Shown here one piece after another: positions 1 through 8,721 of a stretch of 64,000 bases of DNA. The notes under the pieces are model-generated. The model saw nothing but the letters and a program-made list of their open reading frames with translations, had not been told where the DNA came from and ran no database searches. The position numbers and the translations under genes were made by a program. Source of the DNA: CALAGB01 sp963713965 (GTDB lineage: Bacteria > Chloroflexota > Chloroflexia > Thermomicrobiales > Thermomicrobiaceae); assembly GCA_963713965.1 (NCBI GenBank), contig OY970217.1:2108001-2172000 (forward strand), given 5' to 3'. Within the stretch, counting starts at the first letter, position 1, and each line of letters opens with the position of its first letter.

Positions 1-1
1 A

Positions 2-475
2 TTGCTTGATCCGAGTGACGAGCGTTGTGGCGTCGTTCCGGCGGACTGGCGCTTCAAACGCCAGATCGGAACAACGGTACTTGACTCAACGTTGAGGTTC
101 GCGGCAATCAGCGAGCCCGAGTCAGTTGCATATCTGCGAACAGTTCTTGCACCTGCGGCAACTATGCTCTCCCTAGCCGACGTCGACCTTGGAACCATCT
201 TCAGCAGTAACCGGGGCATCACACAACAATGTGCCCGCCACATTTATGAGCTTCACAACGAACACGGTACTCCGCTATTCGCGGGTATTTGTTATCCCTC
301 TCGCATCAACCAATACTGGACCTGCTGGGCCATCTTTCACGACCGTATGTCACATACACCAGGAATAGCAGAAACAACAATCGACCCGCACGACCCCGGA
401 TTTCTCGACGCAGCTCGTCTACTTGATCTGAGCATTGAGGCCGTACGCGGTCAAGGAACTTTCATCCGGCCATAG
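2..475 (+). CDS. RES-domain-like protein, 5' end outside window
   Basis: Only the last 157 or so residues are visible. The frame is open at the left edge, so the TTG at base 2 is probably not the true start. The stretch GITQQCARHIYEL, then FAGICYPSR and a hydrophobic WAIF strand, resembles the C-terminal half of RES-fold proteins, some of which are NAD+-degrading toxins paired with an Xre-type antitoxin. Any antitoxin gene would lie upstream, outside the window. The stop (TAG) is 37 bases before the convergent methyltransferase remnant. The family call rests on a few motif-like stretches, so an unrelated fold is possible. Confidence 0.45.
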   Translation: MLDPSDERCGVVPADWRFKRQIGTTVLDSTLRFAAISEPESVAYLRTVLAPAATMLSLADVDLGTIFSSNRGITQQCARHIYELHNEHGTPLFAGICYPSRINQYWTCWAIFHDRMSHTPGIAETTIDPHDPGFLDAARLLDLSIEAVRGQGTFIRP

Positions 476-511
476 CTTTAGCGCACGGTGACGTGGGCTC
501 CTTACAGTATC

Positions 512-1301
512 TTAGGTTCTGCCCGCCCGCTCCTCGTTCAGCTTTAGCAGCCGCGTGAGGATCGTTTCCTCGTCAACACTCTCCGGTTCGCCGTCGTCCC
601 AGCCGTAGGCTGCCCACACGGCGCGGTCGAGTTGCGCGTGCAGGTTTGCCAGCCAGGTTGGGCGCGCGTTGTAGAGGTTCGTCAGCGTGCGCTTCTTGAG
701 TTCGGCGTCGCTGGCGTCCGGCGGATTGAGCCACGCCTCGCGCTTCTCGTTCAGTTCCTTGGCTGCCGCGGAGATGGCCTGGACGCGCGGGTCGTCGATG
801 GGCTCGGTTCCCGGCGGCCAGGGGAATGGGAAGGTCTCGAACGTCGTGGTTGGCGTGTAGCGGGGATCGTTGCCTTTGCCAAGCCATGTGCCCATCCGCA
901 ACGACCACACCTCGTGGGCTCGGGAATGGAGCACGCCGAAGAAATAATTGTCGTCGCGAGCGAAGGCAGCAACCGCATGATTCGCGATCACGCCCACATC
1001 AAACCATCTGAACAGTCGGAACTTCGAGACAGCCGGAGTGGCAAGGTAGCGGTTCAAACCAGCGAGGGCGCTGCGCATTTCTGGACGCGACCACAACGGC
1101 AACCACCATCGTGAATCTCTCAGACTGGAACGCGACGCTTCACGCATCGGTTTGACAGTTTGCCGAACATATTCAAACGGGGCCTCATATAGGCTGGCGT
1201 CGTCCTTCGAGGTATCAACGCCAAAATCCACCATCCAAACATCTCGCGGGCGCCGAGTGATGTCGATCCCATTGATCATTGGTCGTAGAACATCGCTGTT
1301 A
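512..1301 (-). pseudogene. 3' part of MmeI-like restriction-methyltransferase, cut off by IS5 element
   Basis: This is the C-terminal, target-recognition side of the fused restriction-modification protein whose 5' part lies at 2182-4231. An ATG at 1279 opens a 255-residue frame, but coding continues upstream to the element: reading from the junction gives NSDVLRPMINGIDITRRPRD, a block typical of MmeI-like and related fused methyltransferases. It also carries a FETFPFPWPP stretch and a charged C-terminus. Without the 880-bp element the two parts join in one frame to a protein of about 945 residues, a usual length for this family. Separated from its promoter and SAM-binding part, this fragment is unlikely to work alone. 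Confidence 0.85.
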
Positions 1302-2181
1302 GAGTCTGTTATGCACTCGATGGCTCGCTCAGCAAGGCAAACAAGCGGTGCAACATCAGCGTACTGAAGGCGACCAGATGCACGCCGACGACCGTCTCGG
1401 CCAAACGTTCGTAGTCCCGAACGAGCCGCCGGAAGCGCGTTTTCCAGGCGAACGACCGCTCAGCGACCCAGCGGCGGGGCAAGAGGATGAAGCCCTGTTT
1501 GGCGTCGGGAAGCTTGACCACATGGAGTTCGATGCCCTCGGCGGCGGCCGCTTCGGCGGGGACCTCGCCCGTGTAGCCCTGGTCGACGTAGACCAGTTCG
1601 ACGTGGTCGCCGGTCGCCTCCTGGACCGCGTTGGCCAAGGGTTGGACCTGGGCCCGGTCCTGTTCGTTGGCCGGCGTGACGTGCAACGCCAACAGTTGCC
1701 CCAAGGTATCGACGGCCAGATGGAGCTTGGTCCCTTTCCGTCGTTTGTGCCCGTCGTAGCCCGCGCGGTGCCCGCTCTCCGGCGTGCTCTGCAGGGTCTG
1801 ACTATCGAAGATGGCGGCCGAGGGTTGGGCCGTACGCCCCTGGGCTAGCCGCAAGACGAGGCGCAGATCGTCGGTGATGGCCTGGAAACAGCCCGCTTTG
1901 ATCCAGCGCTGGGTCTGCTGGTAGACCGCTTCCCACTGCGGGAAATCATGCGGCAGCATGCGCCAGGTCGCCCCAGCCCGGACCAGCCAACGGAGGGAAT
2001 TGAAGACTTCCCGCAGTTCGTGATGCCGTTGCGGTGCCTGCTCGGTCATCAACGTGAGATAGGGGGCGACAAACGCCCATTCGGCGTCACTGACATCGGA
2101 GGGATAGGGTTGGCGGTGTTCATGGGAGATACTCATCCATCAAGTCTAACAACCCACCTCAACCAAGTTCATAACAGGCTC
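1302..2181 (-). mobile_element. Complete IS5-family insertion sequence, 880 bp
   Basis: The ends are imperfect inverted repeats: the left end begins GAGTCTGTTATGCAC and the right end, read inward, begins GAGCCTGTTATGAAC (13 of 15 matching). They are flanked by TA at 1300-1301 and 2182-2183, a 2-bp target duplication as seen in some IS5 groups. The single transposase gene fills almost the whole element. It sits inside the methyltransferase gene. Excision leaving one TA restores the host reading frame (CCT AAC AGC across the scar). No second copy was seen in the window. Confidence 0.9.
1309..2136 (-). CDS. IS5-family transposase, intact
   Basis: A 275-residue DDE transposase in one uninterrupted frame. 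The N-terminal part (residues about 10-90, SDAEWAFVAPYL then GATWRMLPHDFPQW) is the insertion-element helix-turn-helix domain (DUF4096 type). The catalytic acidic residues are visible in AAIFDSQT (first D), VYVDQGYTG (second D) and RRWVAERSFAW (E); the YDGHKRRKGTKLH block between the first two is typical of IS5. The stop codon lies 8 bases from the left end of the element. Length and motifs suggest an active enzyme. No frameshift is present, unlike IS5 members that need ribosomal frameshifting. Confidence 0.92.
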   Translation of the reverse strand: MSISHEHRQPYPSDVSDAEWAFVAPYLTLMTEQAPQRHHELREVFNSLRWLVRAGATWRMLPHDFPQWEAVYQQTQRWIKAGCFQAITDDLRLVLRLAQGRTAQPSAAIFDSQTLQSTPESGHRAGYDGHKRRKGTKLHLAVDTLGQLLALHVTPANEQDRAQVQPLANAVQEATGDHVELVYVDQGYTGEVPAEAAAAEGIELHVVKLPDAKQGFILLPRRWVAERSFAWKTRFRRLVRDYERLAETVVGVHLVAFSTLMLHRLFALLSEPSSA

Positions 2182-4231
2182 TAGGCCGACCATTTGGATT
2201 TAGTGGCATGGACAACATCTCACGTGCTCGGTCGCCCGGTAGATCGAACGGTCCGCTCAACTGAACACCGAAGTAGCATATCCCGCTGTTCTCAATTAGC
2301 GGTGTTGCTGATGTCAGAGAAATACCGCCGGTAAGATGAGAGTTGATCGATTCGACACGTGTGCCATCGAGAGTTTTGATCGTCTCGCCACCGTCGTCGA
2401 AGCCAACAATTGAGATTCGAACGGCCGCACCGTCAAGAACCCACGGTTCGTCATCCCAGGCCATAAAGATGTCGCCCGACGCTTTGATCCTATCGAGCAC
2501 GATTTGGTTGGTTCCGACTCGAATCGAGTTTGTTGCGAGAAGCCCGACCCGTTTAGCACTCCCAGACACTATTTGTTCTCTAGCTTTTTCGAAAAAGTAG
2601 TTGCAAAGGTCCGAGAAACCGGGAAGACGCCCGTCAAAAACTCCATGAAGCTTGTCCACATAGGTGTCTCCGAGATCACGACGCAGAAATTTGGCGCCCA
2701 AAAACGGTGGGTTGCCGATGATGAAGTCGGTTGCGGGCCACGTCGCTTCCTTGGGATGATCGGGGTCGCTCAGGTCGAGCAGCGAGTCCTGCAGCCGGAT
2801 CGTCTCAAGCGGTTGCAGCACCGGATCAACCGAGGGCTGGAAACCGTTGGCGTTCATCCATTGCAGATATCCGATCCAGATGACGGTCTGCGTCAGCTCC
2901 CGCGCGTAGTCGTTGATCTCCAGCCCGTAGAGCTGGGTTGGTTGCACGCGGGGCAAGAGCATCGAAAGTCCGTTGGTTGTCCCGTAGGCCACCACCTCTT
3001 TCTCGAGGTCTTTCAGGGCGGCTAGGGCGACGTAGAGAAAATTTCCGCTCCCGCAGGCCGGATCCAGAATGCGGACTTTGGCGAGCTCATCCTGGAATCC
3101 CAGCAAGATATTCGCGAATGATTGGCGTGCCTGGTCGCTTCGTCGACGGGCGTTCGATTGAGTTCGCCGATCGCGGGCGGCGGCGAGGGCCGGTAGCGTT
3201 TCGTCCCACTCCGCCTTGGCTTTGTCCGCCTCGTCCCGAACCTCGTCCCACCGTCGTCGTAAAGGCTGCATCACCACCGGATCGACTACCCGTTCGATAT
3301 CGGCTCGACCGGTGTAATGCGCTCCAAGCTGGGCACGACGACCGGGGTCGAGCGAGCGTTCGAAGAGTGTGCCGATGATGGCGGGCTCAATGCTGGACCA
3401 ATCGAGCGCCGCCGCGTTCTTCAGCGATTCGATTTCGCCCCTATTCAGCGCCTCAACGCCGATCTCGGCGAAGAGTCCGCCATTGAAGCGCAGGATCTCC
3501 TCATAGGCGGCATAACCGCCGTCTCGCATCGCCGTGAACAGTTCCTCGATCTGCCGCGGAAATGCGTCGGGATGGTTCACGCCGAGTGCGAGAAGCTTGC
3601 TGAAGATCTTGTTCGGTAGCAGCCCCACGTCCTCGGCGAAGAGACAGAAAAGAATCTGTACCAGGAAATGGGCCACGCGGTGCGGATCGACGCCCCGTGC
3701 TTGCAGGCTCAGCGCGAGCTCCCCGAACCGGATAGCCGCTTGCTCCGTCACGTGCTCGCGTGTCAGCTCGGGTCGCAGGCGATCCGGATCGGTGAAGAGG
3801 CTGCGGAGCGTAACGAGGTTTTCTTCGCGATCAAGTTCCTCAAGGCTGAAGGCATAGACGCGCTTGACGGTGTTGGTGAAGTTGGTGTGGATTTCGAAGT
3901 GGGTGAGGTCGCAAACGACGAGCAACGGCGGATTTTCCAGCGCCTCGCGATATTGAAGCAACTGTTGGTAGGCGTTGGCCAGGTTGGCGTGGTTGCCCTT
4001 GTATTCCCAGGCGAAGTGCTCGCGCATCCAGACGTCGGCGAAGCCGGAGCCGCCCGCCGTCTTTCCGGCGCCTTTCTCAAACGTGTACCAGGCCCCCTGG
4101 GCGTCCGCTTCGGCAGGGGTTGGCTGCCCCAGCATCTGGCACAGATCGAGAAAATGCTCCTGAGCGGCCGAACGTTCCTTGAGCTGAGCGCGGGACCACT
4201 TGGCGATGAATTGTTGCGGGGTCATAACCAT
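2182..4231 (-). pseudogene. 5' part of MmeI-like fused restriction-methyltransferase, interrupted by IS5
   Basis: The N-terminal 683 residues of a single-chain restriction-modification enzyme that cuts and methylates DNA. An MmeI-like nuclease motif is readable as D66-X9-E76-x-K78 (ADVWMREHFAWEYKG). The methyltransferase part has SAM motif I DPACGSGNF near residue 388 and catalytic IIGNPPFLGAK near residue 505, the NPPF form of N6-adenine methyltransferases. Translation now runs into the element and stops at 2159 after seven foreign residues (RACYELG). The truncated product keeps nuclease and SAM motifs but lacks the recognition region. The start ATG at 4231 is the first codon of a run (MVMTPQQFIAKW) typical of the family; a second ATG is two codons later. 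Confidence 0.9.
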
Positions 4232-4268
4232 TGGCGATTGTTCATTCCACGACGAATTGCACCAGATT

Positions 4269-4290
4269 GTTCGCCCGTATGATACGAACA
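4269..4290. promoter_or_regulatory. Dyad upstream of the methyltransferase gene
   Basis: TGTTCG at 4269-4274 and CGAACA at 4285-4290 form an inverted repeat around the smaller palindrome CGTAT-G-ATACG (4276-4286). On the minus strand the centre reads TATCAT, a possible -10 box, about 40-60 bases before the methyltransferase start. It could be an operator, but no regulator gene is adjacent. Confidence 0.35.
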
Positions 4291-4322
4291 GGGTGCGCCG
4301 CTGTCACGGACATGACAAACAA

Positions 4323-4352
4323 AACCGGGGAGGCACTGCTGCCTCCCCGGTT
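4323..4352 (-). terminator. Rho-independent terminator after the beta-helix gene
   Basis: A 13-bp perfect stem (AACCGGGGAGGCA at 4323-4335, TGCCTCCCCGGTT at 4340-4352) with a 4-base loop. On the minus strand it is followed by TTTTGTTTGT. It lies 25 bases past the stop of the minus-strand gene at 4378. Confidence 0.9.
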
Positions 4353-4377
4353 CTCGTTGCGCCGATTTACGCGTGTC

Positions 4378-5418
4378 CTATTGTTCCTCGGACGGCTCCG
4401 GACCAACGATGACTCCCACGTTGGTGTATTTGTTGCCGAGCGAGTGGAGGCCATTGACGCCGTTGAGCGCCAGACCGATCTCCTCGTTCGTCACATGGTT
4501 ACCGACGAGCGTCGTGCCGGTAAGGACCGCTCCGGGGGCCTCGGCGCCGATGATGGTTCCGATTCCCGGATGCGACGCCATGTCGCTGCCGAGCCAGTTG
4601 AACAGGATGTGGGTGTTGGTGACGACGTCGCCCGGCGCGTTGCTGTGGACGATCATGTCAGCAAACCCACTACCGTAGGAGGTATTGAAGCTCGCCGTGT
4701 TCTCATGGACGGTGGTGTCCGGCATATCCGCCGCTATGACGATGCCAGCCGGATTGTTGATGACCGTGTTGCCCGAGATGTAGTTGAAGCTGACACCCTC
4801 ACCAGGGATGTACGCCGACACGACGATGCCGCAGCCGTTGGTGTTGTCCTGGATCCAGTTGTTGAGGATACGGTTGCTGTTGCCGGGGCTCGCCATTCCG
4901 GGCACTGGACCGCCCGGGTTGATGCTGACGGTCTGGGTGTCGTCGTTCGGATCCGGCAACACCAGCGCTCCGTCGTCGGTCACGGCGATGCCGCCTCCAC
5001 CGTTATTGTTGACCACGTTATTTTGAATCACACTGAACGAGGTGCCCGTCAGCTGAATGGCTTTGGTCTCAGGGAAGATCTCGTCCGGAGCGTTGTTCGA
5101 AACATTGCTGTTCTGGACGGTGACGTGGGATGTGTCCTGGGCAAAGACACCGTGCAACGTAGCACCATTGATGGTGGCTCCGTCAACCATGACCCAGGTC
5201 GCATCCGATCCGATGTAGACACCGATATCGCAGCCGGTGGCGTCGATGGTCCCAGTGATCATGTCACCGGAATTCGCGACGATGGCGGCGGTCATTCCGG
5301 ACGTTCCGGCGTCAACGCAGCTGGCGGCCAGGGCCGTACCGCCAAAGGCGGCCCCGCCGATTAACAGCGGCCCGATCCCCATCAGCGTACTTAGCAGCGC
5401 GACGATCGCTCTGCGCAT
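4378..5418 (-). CDS. Secreted right-handed beta-helix protein
   Basis: A 346-residue exported protein. Residues 1 to about 31 form a signal peptide (MRRAIVALLS, a hydrophobic core, then TALAAS). The rest is built of short repeated strands rich in N, T, V and G, such as NNVVNNNGGGGIAVTDDG, ILNNWIQDNTNGCGIVVS and ISGNTVINNPAGIVIA, the rhythm of parallel beta-helix (pectate-lyase or NosD-like) proteins. I see no catalytic residues that would name an enzyme, so binding or structural roles are equally possible. The start has a plausible GGTAGC-type leader. The gene is monocistronic, with its own terminator at 4323-4352, and is divergent from the next secreted-protein gene. Confidence 0.75.
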   Translation of the reverse strand: MRRAIVALLSTLMGIGPLLIGGAAFGGTALAASCVDAGTSGMTAAIVANSGDMITGTIDATGCDIGVYIGSDATWVMVDGATINGATLHGVFAQDTSHVTVQNSNVSNNAPDEIFPETKAIQLTGTSFSVIQNNVVNNNGGGGIAVTDDGALVLPDPNDDTQTVSINPGGPVPGMASPGNSNRILNNWIQDNTNGCGIVVSAYIPGEGVSFNYISGNTVINNPAGIVIAADMPDTTVHENTASFNTSYGSGFADMIVHSNAPGDVVTNTHILFNWLGSDMASHPGIGTIIGAEAPGAVLTGTTLVGNHVTNEEIGLALNGVNGLHSLGNKYTNVGVIVGPEPSEEQ

Positions 5419-6047
5419 ATGCTACCTCCCACGTAACGTCGAGGCTGCGAGACACAGCTGCAGCTTCGACAACATAACCCAACTCATCCCATCTCTCCAT
5501 CATCAACCACCATGCGATTCGGTATTGGTGCACGACGCACCTGGACCAACACGGTCATCGAAATTGGGTCGCATGATTCGACCTTATAGCGACAACCGCT
5601 CGCGCCACAAATCACCTGTGTGGTCGGCACAGCCATGCCAGAGAGATTAAGTCAGCATTCTAATGCCACCACGAAAGAAATGAAATACGCAAAACTACGT
5701 AATGCACTAGTGTTAAGAAAACTTGGCCGATTTCACATAGCGCACCCCCGGATGACCAACGGTCGCCTAACTGCATAACTCCTATTAAGATGGACAGGTT
5801 CTCCTGTTCTGAAAGCCAATCGCACCCAGCGCTTCGGCCAGTATTCGCGCGAATCGAAGAACGCTACGCTGCTTCAGGTGCTCGTGGTGTGTCTATCTCG
5901 AGCCATTGTCGATTCAGGAGCAGGGGAATGCGCGACATGCAGAAGAATGAGTTACACAACGCGCCAGGGTGGCGCATTGATCGGATGGAACGCGGCCCGA
6001 GGGTGCTCACTGGCAGCGGTCCTCAGTTTGGAGAGCAAGGAAGACCC
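5419..6047. other. Divergent intergenic region, no gene recognised
   Basis: About 630 bases between two divergent secreted-protein genes. It must hold both promoters. I recognise no RNA gene or repeat. The reading frame of the downstream gene is open back to 5790, but that extension looks non-coding apart from a possible start at 5928. Confidence 0.5.
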
Positions 6048-7718
6048 GTGTACGCAACGAAGAAGAGGTATCGGCTGGCGCAAGCTGTGCTTGCCTTGGG
6101 AATGACATTGACGATGAGTGGCGCGCTGCTCGGAAGCGCGCAAGCCGCGAGTGGGGCGCAGCCGCTCTTTCCTGGACTGAGCCCGCGGACCGACGGCACG
6201 ACCGTCGTCTATCAGACGTTTGCTGGTCCCGGTGACTCGGATGTGGTGGCGGTCGACCTGGCCACGCGCCAGCAGTTCCCGATCGTGGCCGGTGATGGTC
6301 AGGCGCTGACGCCCGACATCGATTCCGGCATCGCCGTCTGGGTTCAGGAGAATCCGGGAGGCAACCTGGATATCCGTGGTCGTAACATCGAGACTGAAGT
6401 CAACTTTCCGGTCGTGACAGGTTCAGGCAATGAGGTCCTTCCGGCCATCTCCGGATCGCACGTGGCTTTCGTGAGTGGTCCGGAGGAGGTGACGCCTGGC
6501 TCAGTCATGACGCTGCAGGTCGTCGACCTCACCGATGGAAGCATGACGCCACTCGATTCAGCTCCCGTAGGTAACGGTTCGGGTGGTTTCCTCCAGCCTG
6601 CCATCAGCGGAGACCGTGTGGTCTGGGCTCGACTCGAGCAGACCGGCGACCATCAAGTGCACTGGCAGCTCAAGACGCAGCGGCTCTCCGATTCGTCGGC
6701 TGCGCTGGTAGCGGAAGAGGATCTGAACATCGGCACGCCGTTGGGTGCGATCAGCACGCCGTCCTACGACGTCTCCGGTGACACGCTGGTCTACGCCTAC
6801 GATCTCAACCTGTATCAGCTCAACCTTTCAAATGGTCACGGGTCGACCATCGCGTCGGTGGCGGACGGAAACTACAAGCCGTCGCAGAATCCGACGACCG
6901 ACGGTCGCTACGTCTACTGGCAGGACTACCGCGTCACCGGCTCCATCGCCAATCTGGTCGATGAGCTCCAGGCGACGACGCTGCAATCGAAGATCATGGG
7001 CTACGATCTGCAATCCGGCAGTGAGTTCCCGGTGGTAGTCGATGGGGGCTACAACGTCGATCCGGAGGCACGCAACGGCGTGCTTGTTTGGGAGCACCAT
7101 GATACGTTGGCGAGCGACCCAGTCGTCTACTCGGAGCCGATCGCGCAGACGACGCCGTCGATCTTCTTTCCCGAGACCGGGCACGCCATCTCGGGCCGCT
7201 TCCTCACCTTCTGGCAGAACGACGGTGGTCTGGCGGTCTTCGGCTATCCGTTGACCGATGAGATGTCCGAGAATGGATTTACTGTGCAGTACTTCGAGCG
7301 GCAGCGCTTCGAGTACCACCCAGAGCTGGAGGGGACACCCTACGTCGTGGAGCTGGGGCTCACCGGCGTCGAGGATGCGGCGCGACGTGGACTTTCGGGT
7401 ACGTCGCCCTTCATACCGCTTCCGGCAACCACCCAGAGCGATAGCCAGACCGAGTTCTTCGCTGCCACCGGTCACCGGCTGGGGGGCGGGTTCAAGGGCT
7501 ACTGGCATACCCATGGGCTCAACCTGGGAGACGACGGCATCTCGGAGCGGGAATCGCTGGCCCTGTTTGGCTATCCCATCAGTGAAGAGTTCACCGACCC
7601 GGCCACCGGCTACACCGTGCAGTATTTCGAGCGTGCACGCTTCGAATACCACCCGGAGAACGCCGAGCCGTACACCATCCTGCTCGGTCGATTGACGGCC
7701 GACGCCCTGGCTCAGTAA
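6048..7718 (+). CDS. Secreted beta-propeller protein with two C-terminal LGFP-like repeats
   Basis: I chose GTG at 6048: it follows AAGGAAG and opens directly on a signal peptide (KKRYRLAQAVLALGM, cleavage near SAQA-AS), giving 556 residues. An in-frame ATG at 5928 also has a good AGGAG but would bury the signal peptide at residue 50. Residues about 40-360 contain TolB/propeller-like strand repeats (TVVYQTF, IAVWVQE, VVWARL, YVYWQDY). Two tail repeats follow at about 371-424 and 467-545: FFPETGHAISG, GLAVFGYPL, VQYFERQRFEYHPE, and then FFAATGHRLGG, ALFGYPIS, VQYFERARFEYHPE. Such tails are frequent in Chloroflexota exported proteins and probably bind the cell wall or polysaccharide. Function unknown. 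Confidence 0.75.
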   Translation: MYATKKRYRLAQAVLALGMTLTMSGALLGSAQAASGAQPLFPGLSPRTDGTTVVYQTFAGPGDSDVVAVDLATRQQFPIVAGDGQALTPDIDSGIAVWVQENPGGNLDIRGRNIETEVNFPVVTGSGNEVLPAISGSHVAFVSGPEEVTPGSVMTLQVVDLTDGSMTPLDSAPVGNGSGGFLQPAISGDRVVWARLEQTGDHQVHWQLKTQRLSDSSAALVAEEDLNIGTPLGAISTPSYDVSGDTLVYAYDLNLYQLNLSNGHGSTIASVADGNYKPSQNPTTDGRYVYWQDYRVTGSIANLVDELQATTLQSKIMGYDLQSGSEFPVVVDGGYNVDPEARNGVLVWEHHDTLASDPVVYSEPIAQTTPSIFFPETGHAISGRFLTFWQNDGGLAVFGYPLTDEMSENGFTVQYFERQRFEYHPELEGTPYVVELGLTGVEDAARRGLSGTSPFIPLPATTQSDSQTEFFAATGHRLGGGFKGYWHTHGLNLGDDGISERESLALFGYPISEEFTDPATGYTVQYFERARFEYHPENAEPYTILLGRLTADALAQ

Positions 7719-7730
7719 CAGTTCGCATCA

Positions 7731-7760
7731 CGGGAGCGCGTGGAAAGTCGCGCGCTCCCG
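7731..7760 (+). terminator. Terminator-like hairpin
   Basis: A perfect 10-bp stem, CGGGAGCGCG at 7731-7740 with CGCGCTCCCG at 7751-7760, starts 12 bases after the stop at 7718. The T-tract is weak (TTCCCC), so termination may be partial. Confidence 0.6.
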
Positions 7761-7927
7761 TTCCCCACCATCGCAATCCCGTTGGACTGACAACCTGTGC
7801 TCCGCCAAGACGGAGCCGCTTTGTTCTGCGCGTCTCGCACCATCTTCGTACGGCGTCCGTCGTACGCTACACTGTCCCGAGACTACGTGAGAGACGAGCG
7901 ATGCTGTCGCAATAGGGAGGTTCCGAA

Positions 7928-8320
7928 ATGTCCGGATCGTTTCAACTGAAGACCAAACCCGAGCTCAACCACGTCGCCCTCAAGGTGACCGATATGAGCC
8001 GCGCGATCCACTTCTACAGTGAGGTGATTGGCCTGCCGGTGACGCGCACCCGAGGGCCGGAGGGCGATCCGGACGCGGTCTGGCTGCCCGGTGTGCAGCT
8101 GGTCAAAGGGGAGAGTGGATTGAGCCCGTCCGGCACCCTCGATCACGTTGCGCTAGGGGTCGACAACCTCGAGGAGCTCTGCCAGCGCCTGGATTCCATG
8201 GGCGTCAAGGTCGATCGCTCCCTGGCCGAGATTCCGGGCTCCGATGGCAAGCCGTTCGCCCTGGCCGCCTTCTACTACGACCCCGACGGCAACCGGGTGG
8301 AGATCTTCAAGTACCTCTAG
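7928..8320 (+). CDS. VOC-family (glyoxalase/dioxygenase-fold) protein
   Basis: A 130-residue single-unit vicinal-oxygen-chelate protein. Paired beta-alpha-beta modules are visible: LNHVALKVTDMSRAIHFYSE (N-terminal, with the first metal-type His) and LDHVALGVDNLEELCQRL, ending in YYDPDGNRVEIFKYL with the C-terminal Glu used as a metal ligand in this fold. Substrate cannot be told from sequence; lyase, dioxygenase and resistance functions all occur in the family. GGGAGG precedes the ATG. It is flanked by repeats downstream and is probably transcribed alone. Confidence 0.85.
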   Translation: MSGSFQLKTKPELNHVALKVTDMSRAIHFYSEVIGLPVTRTRGPEGDPDAVWLPGVQLVKGESGLSPSGTLDHVALGVDNLEELCQRLDSMGVKVDRSLAEIPGSDGKPFALAAFYYDPDGNRVEIFKYL

Positions 8321-8426
8321 CCGTGGAAATACGCGGTGACATCGAGGGAGGCGGATCGACCGAGTGCTCCATCCCGGGCATGTAAACACAGGGGATTTGC
8401 AATCGGAAAGGCAACCAATGCCCCTT

Positions 8427-8600
8427 GTCATCCTGAGCAGAGCGATGGTTCTCGCCCTCGGGTCGGCACTCCCCTTCCATGGGAAGGGGCCGGGGGGATG
8501 GACCAAGAGTCAGTGACGATGAGAAGTCGAAGGATCTCTCCGTTCGCGGTATTGGTCGGTGCGTCGAGTACAGAGAGATCCTTCGACTGCGGTTCAGGAT
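8427..8600. repeat. REP-like palindromic repeats
   Basis: Arms AGTCGAAGGATCTCTC (8525-8540) and GAGAGATCCTTCGACT (8573-8588) are perfect inverted repeats, each continuing outward into degenerate GTCATCCTGA-like sequence. A third partial copy, TGTCATCCTGAGCAGAG, starts near 8428, and a hairpin CCCCTTCC-ATG-GGAAGGGG lies at 8471-8489. This is the common TGTCATCCTGAG...GAAGGATCTC type of chromosomal repeat. No gene is present between 8321 and 8721. Confidence 0.75.
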
Positions 8601-8721
8601 GACACGAAGAACGGCGCCGCCTATCGAGGACGATGACTGCCAACGTCACTGTGGATACCCGCTCGCGGCTCACTCGTCGGGTGGCGTTGCGAAAAACAAC
8701 ATCTGCCGGGAACTCTGAGCA

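Noticed and set aside
5790..6047. N-terminal extension of the propeller protein
   Set aside because: It would place the signal peptide at residue 86; GTG 6048 has a good binding site and gives a normal exported protein.
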